This document shows positions 11,197 to 21,510 of a stretch of DNA of 64,000 nucleotides, piece after piece. The stretch spans positions 121,817-185,816 of the forward strand of contig CANNZV010001067.1 in NCBI GenBank assembly GCA_947561585.1, given 5' to 3'. The translations under genes and the position numbers were made by a program. The stretch's first letter is position 1. Every line of letters begins with the position of its first letter. The notes beneath the pieces are model-generated. The model was not told where the DNA came from and did not search any database. It saw only the letters and a program-made list of their open reading frames with translations. Origin of the DNA: Caprella mutica. Taxonomy: Eukaryota; Arthropoda; Malacostraca; Amphipoda; Caprellidae.

Positions 11197-11891
11197 AATA
11201 CATATACACATAACAATATAGAGATATTACATATATTCACACATAATTAATTAGATTTCTTGAAGTCACAGTATTAGCTCCAAAGAAGGAACTGTGAGAC
11301 GTGAAGTCCTGTGTTGGAGTAACATGCAGATAGAGAGAGGAGTGCCCTGGTACCAGTCATAGGGGTACCAATAGAGGGGAAGAAAGGCACACCAGGCAGA
11401 GAGAGGGTAATCACTGCACCAGAGGGGAAAACTAACATTGGGAGGGAAATAACGCAAAGGAAGGAGAATCAATCCAGAGCGTGCGTGATAACAGATCACT
11501 GCAACTATTGAGACTATATGAACACATTCAATTGGATAATCGATTTGGCAGCTAAAAAAGATAATTTCAAAATTAAAATACTATGATTAAACATTAAAAC
11601 TAGTGACCATCTTATTCTTTAACACAACAACGTATGAACTATGATCAGAGTAAATATAGCATTTAAAATAATAGCTGATTATCTATACAACAGTCAACTA
11701 ATACAATTGATAACCATTAACTTTTAATCTCTAACAAGACAGATTTTAATCTAGTGAGTTAACCTTTTGAAGTAACGCTCAGAGAACTATAGCAAACAAA
11801 CATAAGTTTTACGGCACAATAGAGAGAAATGATGGTCTGTACAGAGCACAGAAAACACTGCAACACGTAAGGTTTCTCACCACTGAATCAT
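11197..11891. other. Spacer with a less AT-rich patch
   Basis: The stretch 11266-11500 is richer in G on the plus strand and leaves a 77-codon minus frame open. I recognise no domain in it and do not call it. GGTACC occurs twice near 11349-11369. The rest is AT-rich. Confidence 0.35.
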
Positions 11892-12135
11892 GCTCAGGTA
11901 CTATCGGTGGAACAGTTAGTGGGCATGTAGCACGGTTGTACCGATACCGATACACCGACACCCAAAAACCACCGATATGCAGATACATAAACACAGATGT
12001 TTATTAATTATATATATCATTTTAGTTAGAAATTTAATGTTAGAGATTAATTTGCCAATCCGATTCTAATACCTCTATCTAAAATATTGGCCGATATAAC
12101 AAGTAGGTTACCGATAGTATCGGTCAGCCCTAGCA
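11892..12135. repeat. ATCGGT-rich old repeat
   Basis: CTATCGGTGG, ACCGATACCGATAC, CACCGATAT, GGCCGATAT and GATAGTATCGGTCAGCCCTA recur within about 245 bp on both strands. The right end read on the minus strand, TAGGGCTGACCGATACTATC, resembles the terminus of a DNA transposon. No matching left end is visible. Confidence 0.3.
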
Positions 12136-12640
12136 TATAGTACATCTAGTTAGAACGTACAAGGAATTCATTTAAACGTTAAATAGTTCTTATTAGAGTT
12201 ACACATGCATGTCATTTTCATAGAGCTGGCTTGGGCAAGTTACAATAAGATATAATATACTGATAGGGAGTACACTTTAGAAATAATTATAATAGTCAAA
12301 CCTTGGTCTAACATTATCGAACTGACTTTACACTACCTTCACATCCACTAAATTTAATAACTGAACACTTTCATCATTTTGACCACTCCTGAAACTTGTC
12401 AGAATGTGGATTGTACAAAAATAAAAATATATTAACAGTCTACCAGCATAAGGTTTATTTACAGTCTTACATTTACAATCATAAAGAATATGTATCATTT
12501 AACTTTTATTTTCATTTCATTTATTTTAAACAGAATGCCCGTACAAAAAGATCGAGCATACATGAATTTCCTCAATCTCATAAAAAGATTAATTCAAATT
12601 ATTTTTAGTATTCAGGAAATATTGGATTTTATCAATATTG
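12136..12640. other. AT-rich spacer
   Basis: Overlapping short plus frames at 12396-12714 are AT-driven (Ile, Asn, Phe, Tyr) and not convincing. Nothing else seen. Confidence 0.4.
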
Positions 12641-12700
12641 AATTCTTATCCATGATACCACTGGTAGCATGGGCTCTCTTATCATGGATACGAATTAAAA
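12641..12700. mobile_element. Family A core without arms
   Basis: AATTCTTATCCATGATACCA and its mirror TATCATGGATACGAATT match the family A core with a G/C-containing loop (CTGGTAGCATGGGCTCTC). No arms are seen on either side. It is either a remnant or an independently moving core. Confidence 0.65.
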
Positions 12701-14218
12701 TAAGATTAAATTGAATCTATTCTTCCTGGTTGAAAATTAGGAACGGTATGAATTTTTTTCAATAAGTGCATTGAGGTGTTTAGTTTGTAAATGCCTTAGC
12801 AAGGTGGTCCCGTAAAGACACTCAAAGCGTCAGTGGAATTAAGGCGACTGATGGACATGTGTCATGCATATCAGACACGCTATTACGCTAGTGACCTGTG
12901 GGTTAAACCATTTAAAACAATGCATACCAATAGCATTAAACATTCAAACTTATACAACCGGAAACAAAAACTTCAGACAGATCTGTGCATATCTAATTTG
13001 CTATCAAACAAGATCGTATTAATACTTTCAATTCTTTGGGTTATAAAAGAGTGAGTCTATTCTAAATACCAACGCTTTAATTCGAAAAAGAATATGCAAA
13101 CGTCTGAAGAATTCTCCCTGCTTTAATATTATGACTTAATTCTTTCTGTATAATTTACAGAGATTAATTTGGAGCTCATCAAAGAAATTGATGCATGGCT
13201 CACATCATAGACCAATAAATTATATATCTATTCTAGCAGAACGCCATAACTAATCTAGTTGAAAATGTCTAACGCTAATGAAAATTTGCAGCGGGTAATT
13301 AAATATAGCTGGTAAAAGCTTGTATAAAGTTCAAAGAGAGTAATTTGTGTAGTAGCTCATGGGACCAGCGTAAAGGTTAAGGAGGAGTGTTAGTGTGGTT
13401 GGCATGTGAGAGTGACATCACTATTATAGTCATTACCTGCTGGATTATATGCACATCCTATTAAGCCAATCATTGCCAGTCAAACCATGATCCAACTGTC
13501 AGGGATTTACCTTCCAATAGATCCACGATACCTAGGGATATTCATAGGATATTCTGGCAGTTAAAGGATATCAATTTATCCATATTAGGGATGTATAATG
13601 AGAATGACAGTTTACATTTTATCGTTGAGAATTTATTCTAAAATATTTCTTCCACTTTTTGTGCAATGACAATATTCTAATTATATTATTCCATCATTGA
13701 ATCTATCGAAATGTCATTCTCTCCAAGAATAAGATATTCAACAGTGCCATTTTTAGGTGATTGCAAGCAAGGTCCAAGCTCTAATTTGTGGAGCAAGATG
13801 CAATGTAATTACCCCATATCGAATGGCTTGCAGAGCATTTTTTCTTTCACCTCAAAACACAATTGAGCAAAGGTTAACTTCACCATTCATGCGTTAATTA
13901 CTAGTCCGAGTACATGAAGCTAAAGTTCACTTTACTAACTGTCAAGCCAATAAAGAGCATAATAAAGAAAGATAGATTAGGGAAGAAATGGTTTTTAGGT
14001 TTTCAAGTGATACGTGACAGTGTGACTTTGCCCTAGCAGGTGGTCAAGCCAAGGCTGTACAAGGGGCCAATATCAGCACAATAAATCAGCCAATTGCAGG
14101 ACACCAACCCGTGCACTGAATGCCAATAGTGATGAGCGAATAGGAGAGATTGATGGCGCATCACCACTCAAAAATATAATTCTATTCACTCGAACGATAA
14201 ATGGAATATTTTGAAGAA
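12701..14218. other. AT-rich spacer
   Basis: A 73-codon plus frame at 12833-13054 has no recognisable feature. No arrays or elements. Confidence 0.4.
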
Positions 14219-14317
14219 TTGGCATCCATGATACCTACAGGTATCATGGATACCAATAAAAGTAAATATACATTAGTGTTATATAGTTTTTTCTTATATG
14301 ACTGAAGATATGGAACA
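14219..14317. mobile_element. Family A MITE, core plus truncated right arm
   Basis: The core palindrome (GGCATCCATGATACCTACAG / GTATCATGGATACC) is followed by TTTTTTCTTATATGACTG and then breaks off at AAGATATGGAAC. The left arm is missing. Confidence 0.75.
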
Positions 14318-15458
14318 AGCATACAAAGCAAAACCGTTAGAAAAATGACACCCCAGTAGCGACAACTGACGGCATGTCTTTAACCTATTTCCACTTAGGT
14401 ACTCAAATTCAATTAAATACTAATTTAACAAAAGGCCTGAGAAGTGCAGGAAAAGGCCTGACTATGAGGATCCATTTCTCTCCCACAGAGAAAGTGACTC
14501 TCTTTACCTCACAAGGTTGCACTGGGGAAAAACTCACACAAATTACCCCATTTTCAGTTCCCACAGAGTTAGCAGCAAAAAGCCACTGCTTTCCACACTA
14601 CACAGTGACAGAAAACATAGACCTTCACACGCAGCGCTATCGCAATGTACCAATATTTGCCATCTTCCTTAGAATAGTTTCACTTTATTGAGCTGCAGTC
14701 GTGAAAATTCAGTTTGCTAATTTGTATATTATCAACCATTATTTTAACATTCTGCTTAGAAGTACTTACTCCGATATGGATACAAACGTATATTCTTGTA
14801 ATGACATATAAATTACAAATCTTCTTGTCTCTAATACGTAATGAAAAACTTTTATTGAACCATAGCCACATTGATTAGAATCCAACCCCCCCCCCCTATC
14901 GGGGTTCGAATCGGCTGCTCTCCGTTTAACGAATCCACACCGCGCCTAAGAACTCCCTTTCGTTAATCCAGTAAAAGGCGGAGGGAGCGCACAGTTACAC
15001 ATTCGGTGCTTTTTTCTATCTAATTTGGATTCACTTAACCAAATGAGGGGGTCCTTAATAGGCGACTCCATTTGGCTCTCAGACCTATTCCCAGCCCTGA
15101 ATATTCAGTTAGTCGAGGCAAACTTGCGTATTAATACACGCAAAATATGTCTGTTCCGATCACACACTTTGCCAGATGAAAAAGATAACCAGAGAGTTCT
15201 TAGTCGTGATTAAAAATAACAACAGGCATTGGGAGAATAGGGAGGGCATCGAGTAACAGCTGCTAGAGAAATTCAGCCACGGTGGATTTAGCAAATTCAT
15301 CAGTCAAAGGAGTAAACATTAACAAACAATTTTATTTAAATTCAAAACAATTCCACACTAAACTTCCACATTAGTAGCATATGCAAAAGAGGTCTTACAT
15401 ATGTAGGTTGTAGTACCCCTACCCATGATGTATTTTTAATCCCAATAACCAACCATTG
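14318..15458. other. Spacer with GC-richer patch
   Basis: An 11-C run (14886-14896) is followed by GGTTCGAATC (14903-14912), which matches an RNA polymerase III B-box, but no tRNA fold surrounds it. From 14900 to 15100 the sequence is GC-richer than its surroundings. Open frames at 14374-14691 and 15025-15213 carry nothing I recognise. Confidence 0.35.
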
Positions 15459-15567
15459 CATTCGTTTATCGCCGATGTCCCCACCATAGCATTCGTTTAT
15501 CACCGATGTCCCCACCATAGCATTCGTTTATCACCGATGTCCCCACCATGGCAGTCGTTTATCGGTG
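15459..15567. repeat. Minisatellite, 31-bp unit, about 3.5 copies
   Basis: The unit contains CATTCGTTTATCACCGATGT followed by CCCCACCATAG. The last copy is diverged (GCAGTCGTTTATCGGTG). Confidence 0.9.
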
Positions 15568-16458
15568 TTCACATAGCGCTAAATTACTATCGCGTTGATA
15601 ATTCACATGAGCTTGTCATGTTATTAATTTTTTTTTGCCAATACGCCGAGCGAGAAGATTGGGACGGGGACAAACTACTCCCAGGAAACTGCGACACAAA
15701 CCCAAACGAGAAAATGAGAGGGAAGTCATCAGAACATTCTGATTACACAACGTAATAAAGATATACCGAAACATTGCTATATAGTAATGAACTATCAGGA
15801 CATTTTTCAATAGTATTCATTAATTCTTTCTATTATTCCTTACTGAATTAGATTATTGCCTACAGCCAACACACTATCAAGTCGTTGATCCGATGAATTT
15901 TTGCCCAAATTCAATATCATTTTTCAGAGGCTGATAGACCGGTTTGTTGGTTTCGAAGCACCGCCCTTACTTTTCCAAATGGGTTCGTAAGGATGATAGA
16001 TAATGAACAGCTCCTACGAGATCATTCTTCCATAAATTATTGGCGATAATTAGCTATTGGAGCGATGCTGCGGGTACAGCTATCGACACAAAAACCGGTA
16101 CCATCGCCAACAAAAGAACGGAAGCTCAAACTGATAAAATAATAAATTACATAAATGACTGCTAATAACAGTTGGGGAGGAAAATGAAATAGTGAGAACT
16201 AAAAAAAACTATAGGCCTGCGACCACCATCCTATTCTTACTAGTTACAATAGGTATCACTAACTGGAGAAGAGTGGTTAACTTTAGTGCAGGCGACTGTG
16301 CTGGAGATTTGAGGCTAATAATAATGGTTAGAGTGAATGTAAATGCACTGCACTAGTATTTGGAAAATTCATCTGTTTAACTTGATTCAAGAAACTAGTT
16401 GATTAACAATGACACGTGTGGTGATATGTAAGTGCTTGTGAATACCGGCCAAAAGAAT
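15568..16458. other. Spacer
   Basis: Opposed short open frames near 15456-15810 overlap the array and show no domain. Otherwise I see nothing. Confidence 0.4.
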
Positions 16459-16535
16459 GCAGTTACTCATGAATACTTACTAACTGAGAGCAGTTACTCA
16501 TGAATACTTACTAGCTCGATGCAGTTACTCCTGAA
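16459..16535. repeat. Minisatellite, 31-bp unit, about 2.5 copies
   Basis: GCAGTTACTCATGAATACTT recurs at a 31-bp step. The third copy is partial and carries CTCCTGAAG. Confidence 0.85.
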
Positions 16536-16970
16536 GTTCAAAATTTAAAAGTTACCACCCAAACTCTGACCAAAACAAAATAGCAATTCAATTTAACGTT
16601 CCCTTTTCAGTTTTTCTAGTGAAATTTATAGTCTGGAAAAGCGATAAATTAGCCATGTGAATATTAGCGACTCCTTGTTCGTGATAGCAAATAATGTACG
16701 TTATTAGACAATAGACATCCTAGCCATATCCACAGAGTAGACAGTCACACTACTGTAATGAAGCATTTCACATAGACTATAAATTATATTCATACATCAA
16801 TTGAAGTACTAGCATATAAAGCAATAAATTGTAACAGGAGATATTCAAGAAGTTTCCTAATTACTGATATTATAAAGCAATGCATAGTTGTTAATAACCG
16901 AGAAAGAAAAACCAGAACACTATTGATTATATTATTAGTTACAATGGAGGCTATGCCTTGTCAACAAAAT
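16536..16970. other. AT-rich spacer
   Basis: Nothing recognisable. Confidence 0.4.
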
Positions 16971-17590
16971 GTGACGGTGGTTATAGTGGAGGGAGGGGGG
17001 GGAGGGGATTACAGTGACGGTGGTTGTAGTGGGGGGTTACAGTGACGGTGGTTGTAGTGGGGGGTTACAGTGACGGTGGTTGTAGTGGGGGGTTACAGTG
17101 ACGGTGGTTGTAGTGGGGGGTTACAGTGACGGTGGTTGTAGTGGGGGGTTACAGTGACGGTGGGTGTAGTGGGGGGTTACAGTGACGGTGGTTATAGTGG
17201 GGGGTTACAGTGACGGTGGTTATAGTGGGGGGTTACAGTGACGGTGGTTATAGTGGGGGGTTACAGTGACGGTGGTTATAGTGGGGGTTACAGTGACGGT
17301 GGTTATAGTGGGGGTTACAGTGACGGTGGTTATAGTGGGGGTTACAGTGACGGTGGTTATAGTGGGGGTTGCAGTGACGGTGGTTCTAGTGGGGGTTGCA
17401 GTGACGGTGGTTCTAGTGGGGGTTGCAGTGACGGTGGTTATAGTGGGGGGTTACAGTGACGGTGGTTATAGTGGGGGTTGCAGTGACGGTGGTTATAGTG
17501 GGGGGTTACAGTGACGGTGGTTCTAGTGGGGGTTACAGTGACGGTGGTTATAGTGGGGGTTACAGTGACGGTGGTTATAGTGGAGGGTTA
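16971..17590 (+). repeat. G-rich minisatellite, 28- then 27-bp unit, about 22 copies
   Basis: The unit contains GTGACGGTGGTTATAGTGGG plus further G and TTACA. Early units have six G after AGT (28 bp) and later ones mostly five (27 bp), with a few six-G units interspersed. Variants include GTTGTAGT to GTTATAGT to GTTCTAGT and TTACA to TTGCA. The 27-bp block opens a Gly/Ser-rich frame purely because 27 is a multiple of three. G is strongly biased to the plus strand. Confidence 0.95.
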
Positions 17591-17750
17591 AAGAGACTGT
17601 AGCCGCAGGGTCATCTAGCCGTGGGCAGGCAATGAGTAGTGCGGAATAATACCCCCGGTAAGTGTTGTTAATGGGTGATTAGTGGTGGAAAGGAGCTACA
17701 GGCAAAGTAGCCACACACACACTAATGCACTTACGCACTTCCAAAGAAAG

Positions 17751-17884
17751 AGGGTAAGTTACGTATTATCGGTCGGTTGCACATATTCGGTTAAAAATTT
17801 ATTAAAATTAAATTTTAAAAATTATATAGTCTTTTCTTATATAACCGAAGATGTGGAACCGACCGATAATTCGTAACTCACCCT
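17751..17884. mobile_element. Family A MITE, copy 7 (coreless)
   Basis: AGGGTAAGTTACGTATTATC to GATAATTCGTAACTCACCCT. Both arms carry the GGTCGGT/ACCGACC variant. The interior is a short AT spacer. Confidence 0.88.
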
Positions 17885-19128
17885 AATGCAATGTGTTTAC
17901 AACCTCGTGAGTTAGTGACTATGCATGTGTCCCTCGATATAACCTATTCAACAGCTTCAATTAAATGCAATTACGAAGAAATATAGAAAATACCAGCCTC
18001 TAGTTCTTCTAGATAACTTTTCTTAATAAACTTGTTTTCTTTTCTTGGAAAACTTTTTTCTCAGTAATTATAACTGGTTTGAGGTGTAGAAATATTATCC
18101 ATTTTATTTTCAGTCGCTATATTTTTTCACCTTATTGCTATTGTTTGTCATTTGATGCAGAAGAACTCAGAGTAATGATTGTCAGTCCACCACAGAGAGA
18201 TATGGGGGTCTGGTGCCCTGAGACAGATGGTCCTAACTAGAGGGGCTGTGGAGACACACTGTGAACCCTCAACAGCTCACCACTAGCCGCCATGCTGCCG
18301 ATAAGAGATAACAATTTTACGGGCCAATCATTGGGAGGTGATTTGATCATCCTACCCACAATGATCAACCGGAGAATTATATGACACTACATAATTTAAT
18401 AGAAAATAGATGAGAAAAAATAAGAGAAGAACATTAAAATTTGTTTAACAGGTGATATTCTGGAAAGTCGATATAAAAGAGTGAAAGTTAATGATAAAAC
18501 ATCGGAATAAATATTGACCGTTGTTGCTCTTTGATCTGGTTTGATTTTTCACCGACACATTAGCACTGAAAGCTGATTAAACTGGAACAAAGGAAAGCAA
18601 TGCTCTATATTAGTTCTAATGCCCTGCTCTTACATATAAAACATATATCTTTGCAATTACATTCTATTAAATATAGAAATATGGAGATAAAATGTAGGCA
18701 TCCTTATCTAGAGTATCTAATTAGTATGGATCGAACTAGAGCAGCACGGGACAAATTAGCTAATTTGAAGATAGGCAACCCTATGGCTTTTAGACTTAGG
18801 GGTCATTGGGAGACCGCCCACAGACAAAATATTGACATCGTTACCAAAATGAGGCGATTATGAGCCTTAGTTTATGGCACCGTAAGGTCCATTATCAGAT
18901 AGCACAGTGCAGCACGCGACAGATAGTCTTATCAGCATTAGAGGGTAAAGTGACCCTCTTTATCGGGTCAGACCTCACGCAACTGATTAACCTTATCTGC
19001 CCCGTTCACGATTTCTCCTTATCTTGGAAGATAATGTAATAGCGCACATAGCATTAGCAGCCTTTAAGGATGGAAGACTATTTTTAGTAAAATAAATGAT
19101 TTGCAGTAACATGTTGAAAAATGTCTGT
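17885..19128. other. AT-rich spacer
   Basis: An 87-codon plus frame at 18600-18863 has no motif I recognise. AGAGGGTAAAGTGACCCTCT near 18939-18958 is a small inverted repeat. No arrays. Confidence 0.4.
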
Positions 19129-19340
19129 AGGGTAAATTACGAATTATCGGTCAGTTTCACATCTTCGGTCATACAAGAAAAATAAAATAACTAAATAACT
19201 AATCATGGATACCAATTACAATAAAAATAAAATAACAATACCTGCATTGATACCCAATAAAAATAAAATAACAATTATAATATCAATTTTTCTTTTATGA
19301 CCGAAGATGTGAAACTGACCGATAATTCGTGATTTACCTT
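19129..19340. mobile_element. Family A MITE, copy 8 (scrambled core)
   Basis: Good arms flank an interior in which pieces of the core (ATCATGGATACCAATTACAA and ACCTGCATTGATACCCAA) are separated by repeated AATAAAAATAAAATAACAAT segments. The palindrome is broken, apparently by internal duplication. Confidence 0.85.
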
Positions 19341-19472
19341 CCTACTTAAATAGTACTGGATCAGAAAACACTACATAGATATATTTTACAAATAGTCAAA
19401 TACAGAATATCTACCACTAAATGTCTTATTTTGAAAGTTATTTGAGCAGTTCAAATTATTGTCCTATTAGAG

Positions 19473-19760
19473 CAGGGGTTCCCTTTAAACCTATGAACCA
19501 GAGGTAGGTTCACAGCGCACCCCTCTTGGTTCCTGACATTTGTGACTATTTCCAGTAGTTTTATAGTTCTATTATATTATCAAAGTGGCGTTTCAATGCA
19601 GTTTATTCATATATTCACCACTGCACTAGACCATAAATGTATCATTACGTATTCCTTTCCTGGAGTATAGACATTACACGTTATAAATATGAAAGGTGGT
19701 CCATGGGTCATCAGTGAACAGAGTTTAGGTTCGTGAGAAATAAAAGTCAAGGAACCACTG
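19473..19760. mobile_element. hAT-like non-autonomous element
   Basis: The left end CAGGGGTTCC and right end GGAACCACTG are inverted repeats with one mismatch and match the common hAT terminus CAGTGGTTCC. The flanking 8-mers TATTAGAG and CATCAGAC agree at 5 of 8 positions, as a decayed 8-bp target duplication would. Length is 288 bp, with no open frame. The hAT assignment rests on termini only. Confidence 0.45.
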
Positions 19761-19891
19761 CATCAGACTATTAAAATGAAATTAATATCCAGTGCAACTA
19801 AGACAGTTTAGTAGAAAAGGCTACTGACGTCGCAGTGCCACCCACTTTTTTAAATACTGTGCGGACCAGCGCTAGTTACAACATTTGTTTT

Positions 19892-20320
19892 AGAAAGAAA
19901 CGAGATTGAGAGAGAACAGAAGCGAGATTGAGAGAGAGCAGAAGCGAGATTGAGAGAGAACAGAAACGAGATTGAGAGAGCAGAAGCGAGATTGAGAGAG
20001 AACAGAAGCGAGATTGAGAGAGAGCAGAAGCGAGATTGAGAGAGAGCAGAAGCGAGATTGAGAGAGAACAGAAGCGAGATTGAGAGAGAGCAGAAGCGAG
20101 ATAGCGAGAGAGCAGAAGCGAGATTGAGAGAGAACAGAAACGAGATTGAGAGAGCAGAAGCGAGATTGAGAGAGAACAGAAGCGAGATTGAGAGAGAGCA
20201 GAAGCGAGATTGAGAGAGCAGAAGCGAGATTGAGAGAGAACAGAAGCGAGATTGAGAGAGAGCAGAAGCGAGATTGAGAGAGAGCAGAAGCGAGATTGAG
20301 AGAGAGCAGAAGCGAGATAG
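19892..20320 (-). repeat. Minisatellite, 22-bp unit with 20-bp variants, about 20 copies
   Basis: The unit contains GAGAGAGAACAGAAGCGAGA followed by TT. Several units lack one GA pair (20 bp), and one reads CGAGATAGCGAGAG. The plus strand is almost pure purine. All three minus frames stay open, giving Leu/Ser/Arg-rich phantom proteins. It ends in a GC-rich tail (AGCGGGCAAAGGCGATGGCG). Confidence 0.95.
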
Positions 20321-20505
20321 CGGGCAAAGGCGATGGCGGGCGTTAGTGGCGTGATCGTGACCGCCATAGCCTTGACATCTGCCCGCCCTCAGCTTAGCAG
20401 TCCTTTCTATGGGAAAACCCACAACAATTATGCAATTAATGTGAAGAAATGAATGGAGTGAATGTGGCGGAGATGTTAAGGGAAACGATGCGACATATAG
20501 TGAGG

Positions 20506-20571
20506 CTATAGTAACACTGTAGTAACGCTATAGTAACACTACAGTAACACTACAGTAACACTATAGTGACG
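20506..20571. repeat. Short tandem repeat, 11-bp unit, 6 copies
   Basis: The unit is CTATAGTAACA, with variants CTGTAGTAACG and CTACAGTAACA. Confidence 0.85.
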
Positions 20572-20684
20572 CCAAGTGTTACATACAGTCACTATATATA
20601 GAGTAAAGTGTAACATTTAATCGCTAAGTGTAACATTTAATAGCCAAGTGTAACATACAGTCACTATATATAGAGTAAAGTGTT
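20572..20684. repeat. Compound repeat flanking the 11-bp array
   Basis: CAAGTGT(A)ACATACAGTCAC with TATATATAGAGTAAAGTGT is present twice. Two copies of AAGTGTAACATTTAAT lie between them. Shared GTGTAACA words link it loosely to the preceding array. Confidence 0.75.
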
Positions 20685-20787
20685 AGAGTCTTATCACATG
20701 GCAGGTAACAGGAAATAACGCACTAAAGTGCTTTGTTTATCCCATATCACAGCAACAGACACTGAAATGAAATAGAGGCACACAAAG

Positions 20788-21088
20788 ATACCACAAACTA
20801 CAGCATATAATGGAAAGAGAGCTACACACACAGTACCAATAGAGTAAATAGTACAAACTACAGCATATAATGGAAAGAGAGCTACACACACAGTACCAAT
20901 AGAGTAAATAGTACAAACTACAGCATATAATGGAAAGAGAGCTACACACACTGTACCAATAGAGTAAATAGTGCAAACTACAGCATATAATGGAAAGAGA
21001 GCTACACACTCTGTACCAATAGAGTAAATAGTACAAACTACAGCATATAATGGAAAGAGAGCTACACACTCTGTACCAATAGGGTAAA
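20788..21088 (-). repeat. Minisatellite, 60-bp unit, 5 copies
   Basis: The period is exactly 60 bp. The unit contains ACAAACTACAGCATATAATG, GAAAGAGAGCTACACAC and TGTACCAATAGAGTAAATAG. Copies differ at one or two sites (CACAGTACC, CACTGTACC, CTCTGTACC). A minus frame of 151 codons (20694-21149) is open because 60 is a multiple of three. It contains hydrophobic Leu/Tyr/Cys repeats and no known family. Confidence 0.95.
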
Positions 21089-21230
21089 TATTAGTTAAGT
21101 GTATTACTATTAGGGTAACAGGGTTGATTTGAAGGCTATAATTAGCCATATATTATCTGATCAAAGACTGGCAGTTCCTGCCTATGGAGTGACCTGTAAT
21201 TGAACCTTGTACCAATAGGCTGAGGAAATT

Positions 21231-21510
21231 AGCCACAGTGTGCATAGACTGCTTTAGCCACAGTGTGCATAGACTGCTTTAGCCACAGTGTGCATAGACT
21301 GCTTTAGCCACAGTGTGCATAGACTGCTTTAACCAAATGTACATAGACTGCTTCAGCCACAGGCCCACATGAGCATAGACTGCTTTGCCCACATGAGCGT
21401 AGACTGCTTTAGCCACAGTGTGCACACTGCACAGACTGCTTTACCCAAATGTGCATACTGCTTTACTCACAGTGAACATAGACTGCTTTACCCAAATGTG
21501 CAGAGACTGT
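21231..21510. repeat. Degenerating minisatellite, 25-bp unit, about 11 copies
   Basis: The unit contains AGCCACAGTGTGCATAGACT followed by GCTTT. The first four copies are nearly identical, and later ones drift (CCCACATGAGCGTAGACTG, ACCCAAATGTGCA), showing a gradient of decay along the array. Confidence 0.92.

Noticed and set aside
14903..14912. tRNA gene at GGTTCGAATC
   Set aside because: Flanking bases do not pair as a T-stem on either strand, and no acceptor, D or anticodon arms can be built.
17238..17514. Gly/Ser-rich secreted-type protein
   Set aside because: Frame opens only where the unit is 27 bp, and there is no signal sequence or start context upstream.
19850..20422. 190-codon Leu/Ser-rich minus-strand protein
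   Set aside because: Three overlapping minus frames are open through a purine-rich 22-bp array. No single frame is favoured.
20694..21149. 151-codon hydrophobic minus-strand protein resembling a membrane protein
   Set aside because: Produced by a 60-bp repeat (multiple of three). A second overlapping minus frame is equally open.
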